Of a DNA stretch of 64,000 nt, positions 44,431 to 53,573 are shown in pieces. The stretch spans positions 5,253,001 to 5,317,000 of the forward strand of contig NZ_CP087106.1 in assembly GCF_028583545.1 (NCBI RefSeq). Reading direction: 5' to 3'. Each line of letters starts with the position of its first letter. Within the stretch, counting starts at the first letter, position 1. The notes under the pieces were generated by a model. The model ran no database searches, was not told where the DNA came from, and worked only from the letters and a program-made list of their open reading frames with translations. A program made the position numbers and the translations under genes. Source of the stretch: Methylobacterium sp. NMS14P (lineage in GTDB: Bacteria; Pseudomonadota; Alphaproteobacteria; Rhizobiales; Beijerinckiaceae).

Positions 44431-46245
44431 GTGAGCGGACCTGACACGGCCCTGGACAGCCCGCGCCCCGCCGGGGGGATCCGCGGCGCGAGACCGCTCC
44501 GGACCGGGGACGCCCTGGCGCAGCTCGGCTTCGCCGACATCGATCCCGTCCCGGCCGCCGGCGGTGCCGGGCGCGCGGGCGGCCTGCGCGGGGCCGGCCC
44601 GATCCGCCGGGGCGATCCCCTGTCGAAGCGCGGCTTCGCCGACGTGCTGGCCGCGGGCGCGCCCGCGGACGAGCTGATGAAGCCCGGCGCCCTGCGCGGG
44701 GCGGCCCGGGGCCGCGACCTCGACAGCCTGTCCCACACCCTGTTCCTGCGCATCTACCCGGTGATCGGCGCCCTCCTGCTGCTGACCCAGCTCGGGATCG
44801 CCTGGGTGACCTACACCGACCAGCTCCGCCTGTACGACGACCGGGCGCATCTCCTCGCCCGGCTCACCGCCGCGGCGATCGCGCGGCCCGACTGGGCGCG
44901 CGACCCGGACGCCTACGACGGCCCGCTCAAGGCCCTGGCCGCCGAGCCCGATCTCGCCCACGCCGTCCTGCGCGACGCCGCGGGCCACGTCGTCGGGACG
45001 GCGGGCGCGGCGCCGCCGGCGCGGGGCTGGTCGACCCTCTCGGCCCAGGCCGACCTGTCGGTGCCCGGCCGCCCCGGCCCGGCGGGCAGCCTGACCGTCA
45101 CGGTCTCCACCAAAGCGCTGCGGGACAACGCGGCGTGGCAGGTGATGCTCGCCCTCGGCGCCAGCGTCGGGCTGATGATCGCCTTCGTGATCACCCTGCA
45201 CGCCACCGTGCGCCGCCACGTCATGGCGCCGCTGATGCGGCTGCTGCTCGCCATGCGGGAGATCGAGCACAAGCGCTGGACGACCGTGGAGCTCGGAGGC
45301 GCCTACCGGCCGAGCAACGAGATCGACGTCATCAGCCAGGCCTTCAACCGCATGGTCGAGGGTCTGCGGAGTGGCGACGCCGCCAAGCAGCTCCTCGTCG
45401 AGCTGGAGCAGGCCCACGACAGGCTGGAGCGCGCCAACCGCCAGGTGGTCGAGAGCATCGGCTACGCCCGGCGCATCCAGGATTCGGTGCTGCCGGACCG
45501 GAACGCCCTGGCGGGCGCCGGGGTCGAGGTCGCGGTGCTGTGGGAGCCGCTCCACGTCGTCGGCGGCGACTATTTCTGGCTGGAGGAGATCGAAGGCCTC
45601 TGCGTGATCGCGGTCGCCGACTGCACCGGCCACGGCGTGCCCGGCGCGTTCCTGACCCTGATCGTCGCGACCGCGCTCGACCGGCTCCTGCACGAGCGCG
45701 GCCTGCGCGCGCCGGCCGCGATCCTGGCCGGGCTCGACGCGATGGTCCGCACGCAGCTCCGCCAGGACGGCCGCGGAGCCGAATCGGACGACGGGCTCGA
45801 TTGCGGCCTGTGCGTCTGGGACCGGACGGCCGGCACCCTGCACTTCGCCGGCGCCGGCCTGTCGCTCACGGTGGTCCGCGAGGGCGTGGCCGAGCGCGTC
45901 CGCGGCGGCCGCCGGGGCCTCGGCTACCCGCGCGCCGCCCGCGCGGGGCAGCCGGAGGACCTCGTCGCGGACATCGCCGTGCCGGTGGCGGGCGCCACCT
46001 TCTACCTGATGACGGACGGGATCACCGACCAGATGGGCCGCGCGGCGCCGGACCGGGCGCCCCGGCTCCTCGGCCAGCGCGGCGTCGCCGACAGCCTCCT
46101 GCGCCACGCCGACCTGCCCCTCGCCGAACAGGCCGCCGCCCTCGAGGCCGATCTCGACGCCTATCGCGGCGCCGAGGCCCGCCGGGACGACATGACTCTG
46201 GTGGCGTTCCGGCTTCCTCCGGACGGAGCGGCCGCCGCCGCCTGA
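44431..46245 (+). CDS. siaA: SiaA-like membrane PP2C (SpoIIE) phosphatase with repeated N-terminal tail
   Basis: A 604-aa membrane phosphatase which, in the Sia system, dephosphorylates SiaC. After an unusual 100-aa cytoplasmic tail come TM1 (about 106-127), a short periplasmic sensor region to about 230, TM2 (NAAWQVMLALGASVGLMIAFVITLHA), HAMP (to about 310), a linker helix, then the PP2C/SpoIIE domain. That domain has VVGGDYFWLEE, VADCTGHGVPGAF, LMTDGITDQMG and the closing DDMTL; these Asp residues bind Mn/Mg. The tail has two 23-residue repeats and a partial third. GTG 44431 starts the frame, 54 bases after siaD. It is last in the operon, while it is first in Pseudomonas. Confidence 0.86.
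   Translation: MSGPDTALDSPRPAGGIRGARPLRTGDALAQLGFADIDPVPAAGGAGRAGGLRGAGPIRRGDPLSKRGFADVLAAGAPADELMKPGALRGAARGRDLDSLSHTLFLRIYPVIGALLLLTQLGIAWVTYTDQLRLYDDRAHLLARLTAAAIARPDWARDPDAYDGPLKALAAEPDLAHAVLRDAAGHVVGTAGAAPPARGWSTLSAQADLSVPGRPGPAGSLTVTVSTKALRDNAAWQVMLALGASVGLMIAFVITLHATVRRHVMAPLMRLLLAMREIEHKRWTTVELGGAYRPSNEIDVISQAFNRMVEGLRSGDAAKQLLVELEQAHDRLERANRQVVESIGYARRIQDSVLPDRNALAGAGVEVAVLWEPLHVVGGDYFWLEEIEGLCVIAVADCTGHGVPGAFLTLIVATALDRLLHERGLRAPAAILAGLDAMVRTQLRQDGRGAESDDGLDCGLCVWDRTAGTLHFAGAGLSLTVVREGVAERVRGGRRGLGYPRAARAGQPEDLVADIAVPVAGATFYLMTDGITDQMGRAAPDRAPRLLGQRGVADSLLRHADLPLAEQAAALEADLDAYRGAEARRDDMTLVAFRLPPDGAAAAA
44473..44646. repeat. Duplicated 23-residue motif in the SiaA tail
   Basis: Residues 15-37 (G-G-I-R-G-A-R-P-L-R-T-G-D ... 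G-F-A-D-I) and 50-72 (G-G-L-R-G-A-G-P-I-R-R-G-D ... G-F-A-D-V) are clear copies 35 residues apart. A shorter third copy at 86-98 keeps ALRGAARGRDLDS. DNA identity is modest, so the duplication is kept by selection at protein level. Confidence 0.6.
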
Positions 46246-46455
46246 GGCGGCCCGTCATCCCGGCGCCGTGTCAGGGCCGATGATGCCGGCGGCGCATCGA
46301 TCGATCCAACATCGGCGTTGGACAGGCGATCCGACCTGCGCCACCCCTGGGCCCGGCCCCGGGCGAGCCGTCGCGGTCGCCGCCGGAAGGCGCCGCTAAG
46401 AACACTCTTCGTGGCCTCCGACGCACCCGCGCGTGAAGAGAACTTGGAGGAAGCC

Positions 46456-47586
46456 ATGGCTGAGGACGCCGTCACCGGGATCCGCCTGCGGTCCGTCGCC
46501 CTGCCGCTGAAGACCCCGATCAGCGACGCCAAGGTGCTCACCGGCCGCCAGAAGCCGATGACCGAGATCGCGATCCTGTTCTGCGAGGTCGAGAGCCGGG
46601 AGGGCCATCGCGGCCTCGGGATCACCTATTCCAAGCGCGCCGGCGGGCCGGGCCAGTTCGCCCATGCCCGCGAGATCGCCCCGGCGCTCCTCGGGACGGA
46701 TCCGAGCGACATCGCAAAGGCCTGGGACACGCTGGCCTGGGCCGGCGCCTCGGCCGGCCGCAGCGGCCTCGCCGTCCAGGCGATCGGCGCCTTCGACGTG
46801 GCCCTGTGGGACCTCAAGGCGCGGCGGGCCGGCCTCTCGCTCGCCAAGCTCCTCGGGGCGCAGCGCGACTCGGTGCGCTGCTACAACACCTCGGGCGGCT
46901 TCCTGCACACGCCGTTGGAGGAGCTGCTCGTCAACACCGACCGCGCCCGGACGAAGGGCATCGGCGGGATCAAGCTGAAGGTCGGCCAGCCGGACTGGGC
47001 CGAGGATATCCGCCGGGTCTCGCGGGTGCGCGAGCACCTGGGCGACGCCTTCCCGCTCATGGTCGACGCCAACCAGCAATGGGACCGGCCGACCGCCACG
47101 CGGATGGGCCGGACCTTCGAGCGCTTCAACCTGATCTGGATCGAGGAGCCCCTCGACTGCCTGGACGCCGCCGGGCACGCGGCTCTGGCCGCCGCCCTGG
47201 ACACGCCGATCGCCACCGGCGAGATGCTGACGAGCGGCGCCGAGCACTGGGACTTCATCCGCCAGGGCGGCGCCGACTTCCTGATGCCCGACGCGCCGCG
47301 GGTCGGCGGCATCACGCCGTTCCTCAAGGTGGCGGCGCTCGCCGAGTTCGCCGGGCTGACGATCGCGCCGCACTTCTCGATGGAGCTGCACATCCACCTC
47401 GCCGCCGCGCTGCAGCGGGAGCCCTGGGTCGAGCATTTCGAGTGGCTGGAGCCGCTGTTCAACGAGCGACTGGAACTGGAGGACGGCCGCATGCGCGTGC
47501 CGACCCGGCCCGGCCTCGGCCTCTCCCTGAGCGAGCGGGCGCTGGCCTGGACGCGCGAGACCGCCGGGTTCGGCAGCCTCGGCTGA
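46456..47586 (+). CDS. Enolase-superfamily sugar-acid dehydratase (L-talarate/galactarate type)
   Basis: A 376-aa cytosolic enzyme of the mandelate racemase subgroup. K173-L-K175 provides the base pair of lysines; the metal ligands are D204 (MVDANQQW), E230 (WIEEPLD) and E256 (ATGEM); H306 (IAPHFSMELH) is the second base. This set is that of L-talarate/galactarate dehydratase, which removes water from an acid sugar. Other sugar-acid activities are possible. ATG 46456 follows GGAGG by six bases; the open frame upstream is not coding. It lies after the sia operon but with 210 bases between, so it is likely independent. Confidence 0.86.
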   Translation: MAEDAVTGIRLRSVALPLKTPISDAKVLTGRQKPMTEIAILFCEVESREGHRGLGITYSKRAGGPGQFAHAREIAPALLGTDPSDIAKAWDTLAWAGASAGRSGLAVQAIGAFDVALWDLKARRAGLSLAKLLGAQRDSVRCYNTSGGFLHTPLEELLVNTDRARTKGIGGIKLKVGQPDWAEDIRRVSRVREHLGDAFPLMVDANQQWDRPTATRMGRTFERFNLIWIEEPLDCLDAAGHAALAAALDTPIATGEMLTSGAEHWDFIRQGGADFLMPDAPRVGGITPFLKVAALAEFAGLTIAPHFSMELHIHLAAALQREPWVEHFEWLEPLFNERLELEDGRMRVPTRPGLGLSLSERALAWTRETAGFGSLG

Positions 47587-47589
47587 GGC

Positions 47590-47985
47590 TCAGAAGGCGC
47601 GCTTCATCCCGGCCACGACGTTGCGCGGAGCGCTGGCGTGGATCGTGCCGCCGGTGGCGGCCAGGACCGCGGCGCCGTTCCGCCGGCCCGTGGTCGGGTT
47701 GAGCGTGTCGGCGAGATTCTGGGCCGAGTCGGTGTCGACCCGGTCGAGCACGTTGCGCAGCTCGACGTAGTGGCTCAGCCGCTTGGCGAAGGCGGCATCC
47801 GCCTGTCCCGGCAGCGCCCGGTCGTAGTGCAGGTTGAGGTTCACGACCGTGAAGCCCGGCGCCTTCGGCAGGTTGGCGCTGTCGCGGTGGAAATCGCTCT
47901 GGTCGACGGGGGGTGGCGTAGCCGGGGGCGACGTGGCCCAGGACGCTCCACTCCTGGCTCGGCCCGGTACGCTTTGCGGCCCGGA
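47590..47985 (-). pseudogene. 3' remnant of a TonB-dependent receptor, frameshifted
   Basis: The minus strand ends ...YVELRNVLDRVDTDSAQN ... NVVAGMKRAF, with the final Phe of an outer-membrane beta barrel, and carries FTVVNLNLHYDR, a classic last-strand pattern of TonB receptors. Upstream the match shifts frame: EWSVLGHVAPGYATP reads in one frame and DFHRDSANLPKAPG in another. The break is at a run of six G (47908-47913). Only about 130 residues remain of a roughly 700-aa protein, with no start. It lies next to the hmu heme genes, so it may be a relic of a second heme or siderophore receptor. Confidence 0.7.
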
Positions 47986-48275
47986 CGGGCAGGCATCGGC
48001 CGCGGCGCTGCGGGATCGGCCGGGGCCGCGGGTGTCGCGGAACGGTTGCCCCGCCTGTACCAATGTCCGCCGCCCGGAATTGGCCGGCAGGACGCGTTCG
48101 ACGATGTCCAGGCCCGAACAGCGACATCGCCCGCTGTCTGCAGCTGATTGTTCAAGTAAAACTGCGCCCTTGCCGCGGGGTGGCGTCCGCGATCAATTGC
48201 CGTTACGCTGCGTTTCTACCGATACCATTCTCTCATTTGACAATTTACAAAGAACAGATCTGGAGCGACCGGTCC

Positions 48276-48488
48276 ATGTTGTGTGCCGAAGGAGAAGGGC
48301 AGCGCGGCGTTCCGGGCGGCACCCGCGCCGGTCCCGGCGCGGCGCAGCCGGTTCCGCGTTCCGAGGCGGCGGGCGAGATCGGCTCCGCGCGCCTCCTGCA
48401 GGGGCGCCGCGAGATCGTCATCCGCCACGGCGACCACGCCTATCGCCTGCGGGTGACCGCCAGCGACAAGCTGATCCTGACCAAATGA
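48276..48488 (+). CDS. hemP: Hemin uptake protein HemP
   Basis: A 70-aa HemP/HmuP-family protein; the C-terminal R-L-L-Q-G-R-R-E-I-V-I-R-H-G and YRLRVTASDKLILTK are the family signature. In rhizobia HmuP helps activate the heme receptor gene. The N-terminal half is Gly/Ala/Pro-rich and variable. ATG 48276 is used because it is the last good start upstream of the conserved part; the frame is open above it. It overlaps hmuT by four bases (ATGA), so it leads the heme operon. The preceding AT-rich stretch (48220-48260) may hold an iron-controlled promoter, but no clear Irr or Fur box was seen. Confidence 0.87.
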   Translation: MLCAEGEGQRGVPGGTRAGPGAAQPVPRSEAAGEIGSARLLQGRREIVIRHGDHAYRLRVTASDKLILTK

Positions 48489-49363
48489 GCGCCCCCGTCC
48501 TCCTGTCGCGCCGCGCCCTCTTGGCCGCCGCCGCGGTCGGGGCGCTCGCCCCGCGCACCGCCGCCGCGCAGGCGGCCACCCGCATCGCCGCCCTGGGCGG
48601 GGCCGTCACCGAGATCCTCTACCGCCTCGGTGCCGGCGGTCGGATCGTCGCCGTCGACACGACCAGCCTCTACCCGCCCGAGGCCCTGCGCGAGAAGCCG
48701 AATGTCGGCTACCTGCGCGCCCTCTCGGCCGAGGGCCTGCTGGCGCAGCAGCCCGACCTGATCATCGCCGCCGAGGGAGCCGGGCCGCCCGCGGTCCTGG
48801 CGCAGCTGCGCGAGGCCGGGCTGCGCGTCGAGACGGTGACGGAGCCGCCGAGCCCCGAGGGCGTGCTGGACAAGATCGAGGCGGTCGGGCGCCTCACGGG
48901 CCTGGAGCGGGAGGCCGAGGCCCTCGAGGCCGAGGTCCGCACCCATTTCGCCGACCTCGCGACCCGGCGCGCCCGGATCGCCCGGGCGGCCCGTGCCCTC
49001 GTCGTCCTGTCGGTCCAGGGCGGCCGGACCGTCGTCGGCGGAACCGGCTCCTCGGCGGACGGCATCCTGACCCTGGCGGGCATCGCCAACGCGGCCGCGG
49101 GCCTGGAGGGCTTCAAGCCGATGACCGACGAGGCCATCGTGGCCGCCGCCCCCGACGCGGTGGTGATGATGCAGAACGGCCCCGAGCCGCCGAAACCCGA
49201 GAGCATCTTCGCCCCCGGCACGGCCCTCGGCCAGACGCCGGCGGCGGCGCAGGGCCGGCTGGTGGCCATGGACGGCCTCTACCTCCTCGGCTTCGGGCCG
49301 CGCACGCCCGAGGCCGCCACCGACCTGATGCGGGCGCTCTACCCGGACCTGCCGCGTGACTGA
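48485..49363 (+). CDS. hmuT: Heme ABC transporter substrate-binding protein
   Basis: A periplasmic heme-binding protein (292 aa) of the HmuT/PhuT family. A short export signal with twin Arg (LLSRRALLAAAAVGALAPRTAAAQ) precedes RIAALGGAVTEILYRLGAGGRIVAVDTTSLYPPEALREKPNVGYLRALSAEGLLAQQPDLI. That is the family's start, with a Tyr in the usual heme-ligand region (PPEALREKPNVGY). ATG 48485 overlaps the hemP stop. It delivers heme to HmuUV. Length is typical. Confidence 0.92.
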   Translation: MSAPVLLSRRALLAAAAVGALAPRTAAAQAATRIAALGGAVTEILYRLGAGGRIVAVDTTSLYPPEALREKPNVGYLRALSAEGLLAQQPDLIIAAEGAGPPAVLAQLREAGLRVETVTEPPSPEGVLDKIEAVGRLTGLEREAEALEAEVRTHFADLATRRARIARAARALVVLSVQGGRTVVGGTGSSADGILTLAGIANAAAGLEGFKPMTDEAIVAAAPDAVVMMQNGPEPPKPESIFAPGTALGQTPAAAQGRLVAMDGLYLLGFGPRTPEAATDLMRALYPDLPRD

Positions 49364-49387
49364 GCCGCGCGGCGGCGGGCGGGGCGC

Positions 49388-50434
49388 GTGAGCCGCCGGT
49401 CCGCGGCGCCCTGGGTGCTGGGGATCCTGGCGGCCGTGGTGCTCGCCGCCGCCCTGCTCTCCGTGAGCCTCGGGGCGATCCGCATCCCGCCGGAGCGGGT
49501 CCTCGCGGCCCTGATCGGGGAGGGGAGCGATCCGGCCCGCGCCCGCGACGCGCTGGTGATCCTCTCGATCCGCCTGCCCCGCACCCTGCTGGGGCTGATG
49601 GTCGGGGCCGGGCTGGCGGTCTCCGGGGCGCTGATGCAGGGGCTGTTCCGCAACCCCCTGGCCGATCCGGCGCTGGTCGGGGTCTCGTCGGGGGCGGGGC
49701 TCGCCGCCGCGGTCATTATCGTGCTCGGCGACCGGATCCTCGCCCGGCTGGGTGTCCCGGGCCCGCTGCCCTACGCCGCGCTGCCGGCCGGGGCCTTCCT
49801 CGGCGGCCTGTGCGCGACCCTCATCCTCTACGCCCTCGCCACCCGGTCCGGCCGCACCGCGGTAGCGACGATGCTGCTCGCGGGGATCGCGCTGGGGGCC
49901 CTGAGCGGCGCGCTGACCGGCCTGCTGACCTTCGTCAGCGACGACCGGCAACTGCGCGATCTCGCCTTCTGGTCGCTGGGCAGCCTCGGCGGCGCCACCT
50001 GGTCCAAGGTCGCGGCCTCGGCGCCGCTGATCCTGCCGGTGCTGGCCGCGGTCCCGTTCCTGGGCCGCGGCCTGAACGCGCTCGTTCTCGGCGAGGCCGA
50101 GGCGTTCCATCTCGGCGTCCCGGTGGAGCGGCTGAAGCGCGCCTGCATCGTGCTGGTGGCGGTGGCGGTCGGCGCCAGCGTGGCGGCGGCGGGGGTGATC
50201 GGCTTCGTCGGCCTCGTGGTGCCGCACGCCCTGCGGCTGCTGATCGGCCCGGGGCACCGGCTGCTGCTACCGGCCGCGGCGCTCCTCGGCGGCGCCTTCC
50301 TGGTGCTCGCCGACGTGGTGGCGCGCCTCGTCGCCGCGCCCGCCGAGCTGCCGATCGGGATCGTCACCGCGCTCGTCGGCGCACCGGTCTTCCTGTGGCT
50401 GCTCCTCGGCCGGGTGCGGGCGGACGATGTCTGA
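49388..50434 (+). CDS. hmuU: Heme ABC transporter permease
   Basis: A 348-aa FecCD-type permease with about nine or ten helices. Hallmarks: RLPRTLLGLMVGAGLAVSGALMQGLFRNPLADPALVGVSSGAGL and VGASVAAAGVIGFVGLVVPHALRLLIGPGHR. GTG 49388 starts the frame, 24 bases after hmuT. It overlaps hmuV by eight bases. It forms a dimer that passes heme inward. Confidence 0.93.
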   Translation: MSRRSAAPWVLGILAAVVLAAALLSVSLGAIRIPPERVLAALIGEGSDPARARDALVILSIRLPRTLLGLMVGAGLAVSGALMQGLFRNPLADPALVGVSSGAGLAAAVIIVLGDRILARLGVPGPLPYAALPAGAFLGGLCATLILYALATRSGRTAVATMLLAGIALGALSGALTGLLTFVSDDRQLRDLAFWSLGSLGGATWSKVAASAPLILPVLAAVPFLGRGLNALVLGEAEAFHLGVPVERLKRACIVLVAVAVGASVAAAGVIGFVGLVVPHALRLLIGPGHRLLLPAAALLGGAFLVLADVVARLVAAPAELPIGIVTALVGAPVFLWLLLGRVRADDV

Positions 50435-51251
50435 TCCGGCCCTGCTCGCGGCCCGCGACCTGACCGTCACGGTGGCGGGGCGCGACCTCGTGCGCGACGT
50501 CTCCCTGGCGGTGGAGGGCGGCACCCTGCAGGTGATCGTCGGCCCGAACGGGGCCGGCAAGTCGACCCTCGTCCGCCTGCTCAGCGGCGCCCTGCGCCCC
50601 ACGAGAGGCACCGTCGCCTATGACGGTGCGCCCGTGGAGACGATCCCGCCCTGGCGGCTCGCCGCGACGCGGGCGGTGCTGCCGCAGGCGGCGCGGCTGG
50701 CCTTCCCGTTCGCGGCGGCCGAGGTCGCCCGGATCGGCCTCGACGGCATCGGCCGGGGCCTCGCGGCCCGCGACCGGGCGGCGATCCTGGCGCGGGCCCT
50801 CGCGCGGGCCGACGTAGCGCATCTCGCCGACCGGGCCTACCCGACCCTCTCGGGCGGCGAGCAGGCGCGGGTGCAGTTCGCCCGCGTGCTCTGCCAGCTG
50901 GAGGCCGGCCGCACGGTCGCGGACCGGCAGGTGCTGTTCCTCGACGAGCCGACCGCGAGCCTCGACCTCCGGCACCAGGGCGCGCTGCTCGACGCCGCCG
51001 CCGGGCTGGCGGCGACCGGCGTCGCCGTGGTGGCGATCCTCCACGACCTCAACCTGGCGGCCGCCTACGCCGACCGGCTGCTGGTCCTCGACGGCGGCCG
51101 GCTGGTCGCCGGCGGGCGGCCGGTCGAGGTCCTGACCGACGACCTGATCGCCGGGGTCTTCGGCGTCCGCTGGCCGGTCGGGCGGGTGCCCGCGGGCGGC
51201 CAGCCCTTCCTGCTGCCGCACCGGGATAAGGCCGGTCGCGCGCGGGGCTGA
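50427..51251 (+). CDS. hmuV: Heme ABC transporter ATP-binding protein
   Basis: A 274-aa FepC/HmuV-type ATPase: Walker A G-P-N-G-A-G-K-S-T, signature LSGGEQARVQ, Walker B VLFLDEPTASLD, H-loop AILHDLNLAAAYADR. The insert QLEAGRTVADRQ before Walker B is typical of HmuV. ATG 50427 overlaps hmuU. It is the last gene of the ABC part; the receptor gene follows after 180 bases. Confidence 0.93.
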   Translation: MSDPALLAARDLTVTVAGRDLVRDVSLAVEGGTLQVIVGPNGAGKSTLVRLLSGALRPTRGTVAYDGAPVETIPPWRLAATRAVLPQAARLAFPFAAAEVARIGLDGIGRGLAARDRAAILARALARADVAHLADRAYPTLSGGEQARVQFARVLCQLEAGRTVADRQVLFLDEPTASLDLRHQGALLDAAAGLAATGVAVVAILHDLNLAAAYADRLLVLDGGRLVAGGRPVEVLTDDLIAGVFGVRWPVGRVPAGGQPFLLPHRDKAGRARG

Positions 51252-51432
51252 TCGGATTTCGCGGGTCCCGGACGGCGTCCGGCCCGCGCCGGAACGCAAT
51301 GCGCGGCGCGCGGACCAGCAATCCCGGAAACACCGGTTGCACATCTCTGTCGCGATCTGAGAGAAAAGCTTCAGCAAGCCAGCCATCCGCCAGCCAGCTC
51401 TCGGAAACGACTGTGCGCGGGCGGCTGTCATC

Positions 51433-53568
51433 ATGGCTCATGCTTTCCATCGGGCGCTCGCCGCCCTCGGCGTCGCGCTGGCGACCCTGCCCGGCGCCCG
51501 GGCGGAGGAGGCCGGCCCGGCCGCGCGCTCCGAGCCCGAGATCGGCCTCGACACCCTGTCGGTCACCGCGACCAAGACCGCCGTCCCGGCCGTCGACGCC
51601 CTGTCGGGCACGAGCGTGGTCCCGCGAGCCGCGCTCGACCGCCTCCAGCCCGGGCGCCTGTCCGAGGTGCTGCGCGACGTGCCCGGCGTGACCACCCAGG
51701 AGAACCGGAACGATCCGGCGCAGGCGATCAACATCCGCGGCCTCCAGGATTTCGGCCGGGTGAACGTCCTGGTCGACGGGGCCCGGCAGGACTTCCAGGT
51801 CTCGGGCCACGGGGCCAACGGCGTGTTCTACCTCGACCCCGAGCTCGTCGGCGGGGTCGACATCACGCGCGGGCCGACTGCGACGGTCTACGGCTCCGGC
51901 GCCATCGGGGGCGTCGCGGCGTTCCGCACCCGGTCGATCGACGACATCCTGGCCCCCGACGAGAGCGCCGGGTTCGTGCAGAAGCAGGGCTTCGGCACGA
52001 ACGGCCAGCGCTTCGTGAACAGCTCGGCGCTCGGCGCCCGCATCGGCACCGCCGCGGACCTGTTCGGGCAGTTCGTCTTCCGCGACACCGCGCCCTATCG
52101 CGACGGTGCCGGCCTGCCGGTGCCCGACACCGGGAGCGACCTGAACGCGGGCCTCGTCAAGCTCACCCTGCGGCCGGCGGAGGGGCACGCGCTCCACGCC
52201 ACGGCGCTCCTGCAGCGATTCGCCTTCGTCAACGGCGGCGACACCGGCGCGGGGGCCCGGTTCGCCGACGCCGTGCAGGCCGACACCGCGACCTTCGGCT
52301 ACCGGTTCGCCCGGCCGGACGTGCCGCTCGTCGACCTCAGCCTCGACGGCTACGCGACCACGACCCGCGACGCGCTGACCTTCCTGCAGGACTCGCCGCG
52401 GGGTCTCTACGGCCGGCTCGGCACCCGGGCCGGCGACCGCCTGACCTACGATCTCGCGACCGCGGGCTTCGACGCCCACAACACCGCCCGGTTCGAGACT
52501 GGCCCGGTCGCGCACGCGCTCACCCTCGGCGGCGACGGCGTGGCCGATCGCGTCCGGACGACCGACCAGGCCGGCGGCTTCGGCGCGGCCTTCACGCCGT
52601 CGGGGCGGCGGGAACTGGTCGGCGCCTTCCTCCAGGACGAGATCCGCGGCGCGCCGTGGCTGCGAATCGTCGGCGCGCTCCGGCACGACGGCTACCGGCT
52701 CGACGGCGGGGGCTATCGCGCGCGCGGCGCGCGGGTCTCGCCGAAAATCACGGTCGGCGTCGCGCCGCTCGGCGGCCTCGAGGTCTACGGGACCTACGCC
52801 GAGGGCTACCGCGCCCCGACGATCACCGAGACGCTGATGCAGGGCATCCACCCGTTCCCGGCCTTCGAGATCCTGCCGAATCCGGCCCTGCGGCCGGAGG
52901 TGGCCCGCACCGTCGAGGCCGGCGCCAACCTGCGCGCCGACGGGGTGCTGGGGCCGGAGGACGCGCTGCGGGCCAAGCTCGCGCTGTTCGACACGGCGGT
53001 CGACGGTTTCATCGACATGGAGGCCGTCGGGCCGGCCTACTACGTCCCGGCGATTCCCGGCATCCCGGCCTCGATCTGCGTCGTCCGGCCCGGGCGCTTC
53101 CCCTGCGTGATCCCGGCGCGGTCCTACCAGTACCGCAACGTCGCCCGGGCCGACCTGTCGGGCGCGGAGCTGGAGGGAACCTACGATTGGGGCCGGGGCT
53201 TCGTGTCGCTCGCCGCCACCCATGTCGACGGCCGCGACCGCGCCACCCACGAGAGCCTGCTCACGGTGCCGCCGGACCGGATCGGCACGACGCTGGGCCT
53301 GCGCTTCCTCGCCGACCGGCTCGTCGTGGGCACGCGCCTGACCCTGGTGGAGGCCCGCACCGACCTGCCCGCCGCCGCGCGGAGCCGGGCCAGCAAGGCC
53401 TACGGGCTGGTGGACCTCTTCGCCACCTGCGCGGTCACCGACCGCATCACCGCGGACGTCGTCGTCCAGAACGCCCTCGACCGCCGCTACCGCGCGTACC
53501 GCGACGCGCTGGCGAGCCCGGGCCTCGTCGCCAAGGCGTCGCTCAGCATCGCGTTCGCGACCCGGTAG
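51433..53568 (+). CDS. hmuR: TonB-dependent heme/hemoglobin receptor
   Basis: A 711-aa outer-membrane receptor. The signal peptide is MAHAFHRALAALGVALATLPGARA, the TonB box near LDTLSVTATKT, and the plug domain has LSEVLRDVPGVTTQENRNDPAQAINIRGLQDFGRVNVLVDGARQDFQ. The barrel ends in ASLSIAFATR, and GTYAEGYRAPTITETLMQG is the heme/hemoglobin-receptor family pattern. The hemoglobin/transferrin/lactoferrin receptor family is the best fit. It imports heme with energy from TonB-ExbBD. ATG 51433. It has its own leader, so may be read from a separate iron-responsive promoter. Confidence 0.9.
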   Translation: MAHAFHRALAALGVALATLPGARAEEAGPAARSEPEIGLDTLSVTATKTAVPAVDALSGTSVVPRAALDRLQPGRLSEVLRDVPGVTTQENRNDPAQAINIRGLQDFGRVNVLVDGARQDFQVSGHGANGVFYLDPELVGGVDITRGPTATVYGSGAIGGVAAFRTRSIDDILAPDESAGFVQKQGFGTNGQRFVNSSALGARIGTAADLFGQFVFRDTAPYRDGAGLPVPDTGSDLNAGLVKLTLRPAEGHALHATALLQRFAFVNGGDTGAGARFADAVQADTATFGYRFARPDVPLVDLSLDGYATTTRDALTFLQDSPRGLYGRLGTRAGDRLTYDLATAGFDAHNTARFETGPVAHALTLGGDGVADRVRTTDQAGGFGAAFTPSGRRELVGAFLQDEIRGAPWLRIVGALRHDGYRLDGGGYRARGARVSPKITVGVAPLGGLEVYGTYAEGYRAPTITETLMQGIHPFPAFEILPNPALRPEVARTVEAGANLRADGVLGPEDALRAKLALFDTAVDGFIDMEAVGPAYYVPAIPGIPASICVVRPGRFPCVIPARSYQYRNVARADLSGAELEGTYDWGRGFVSLAATHVDGRDRATHESLLTVPPDRIGTTLGLRFLADRLVVGTRLTLVEARTDLPAAARSRASKAYGLVDLFATCAVTDRITADVVVQNALDRRYRAYRDALASPGLVAKASLSIAFATR

Positions 53569-53573
53569 GCGCG

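Noticed and set aside
48237-48262. TTGACA at 48237 upstream of hemP as a promoter
   Set aside because: No acceptable -10 box lies 16-18 bases downstream, and no Fur, Irr or RirA box was recognised nearby.
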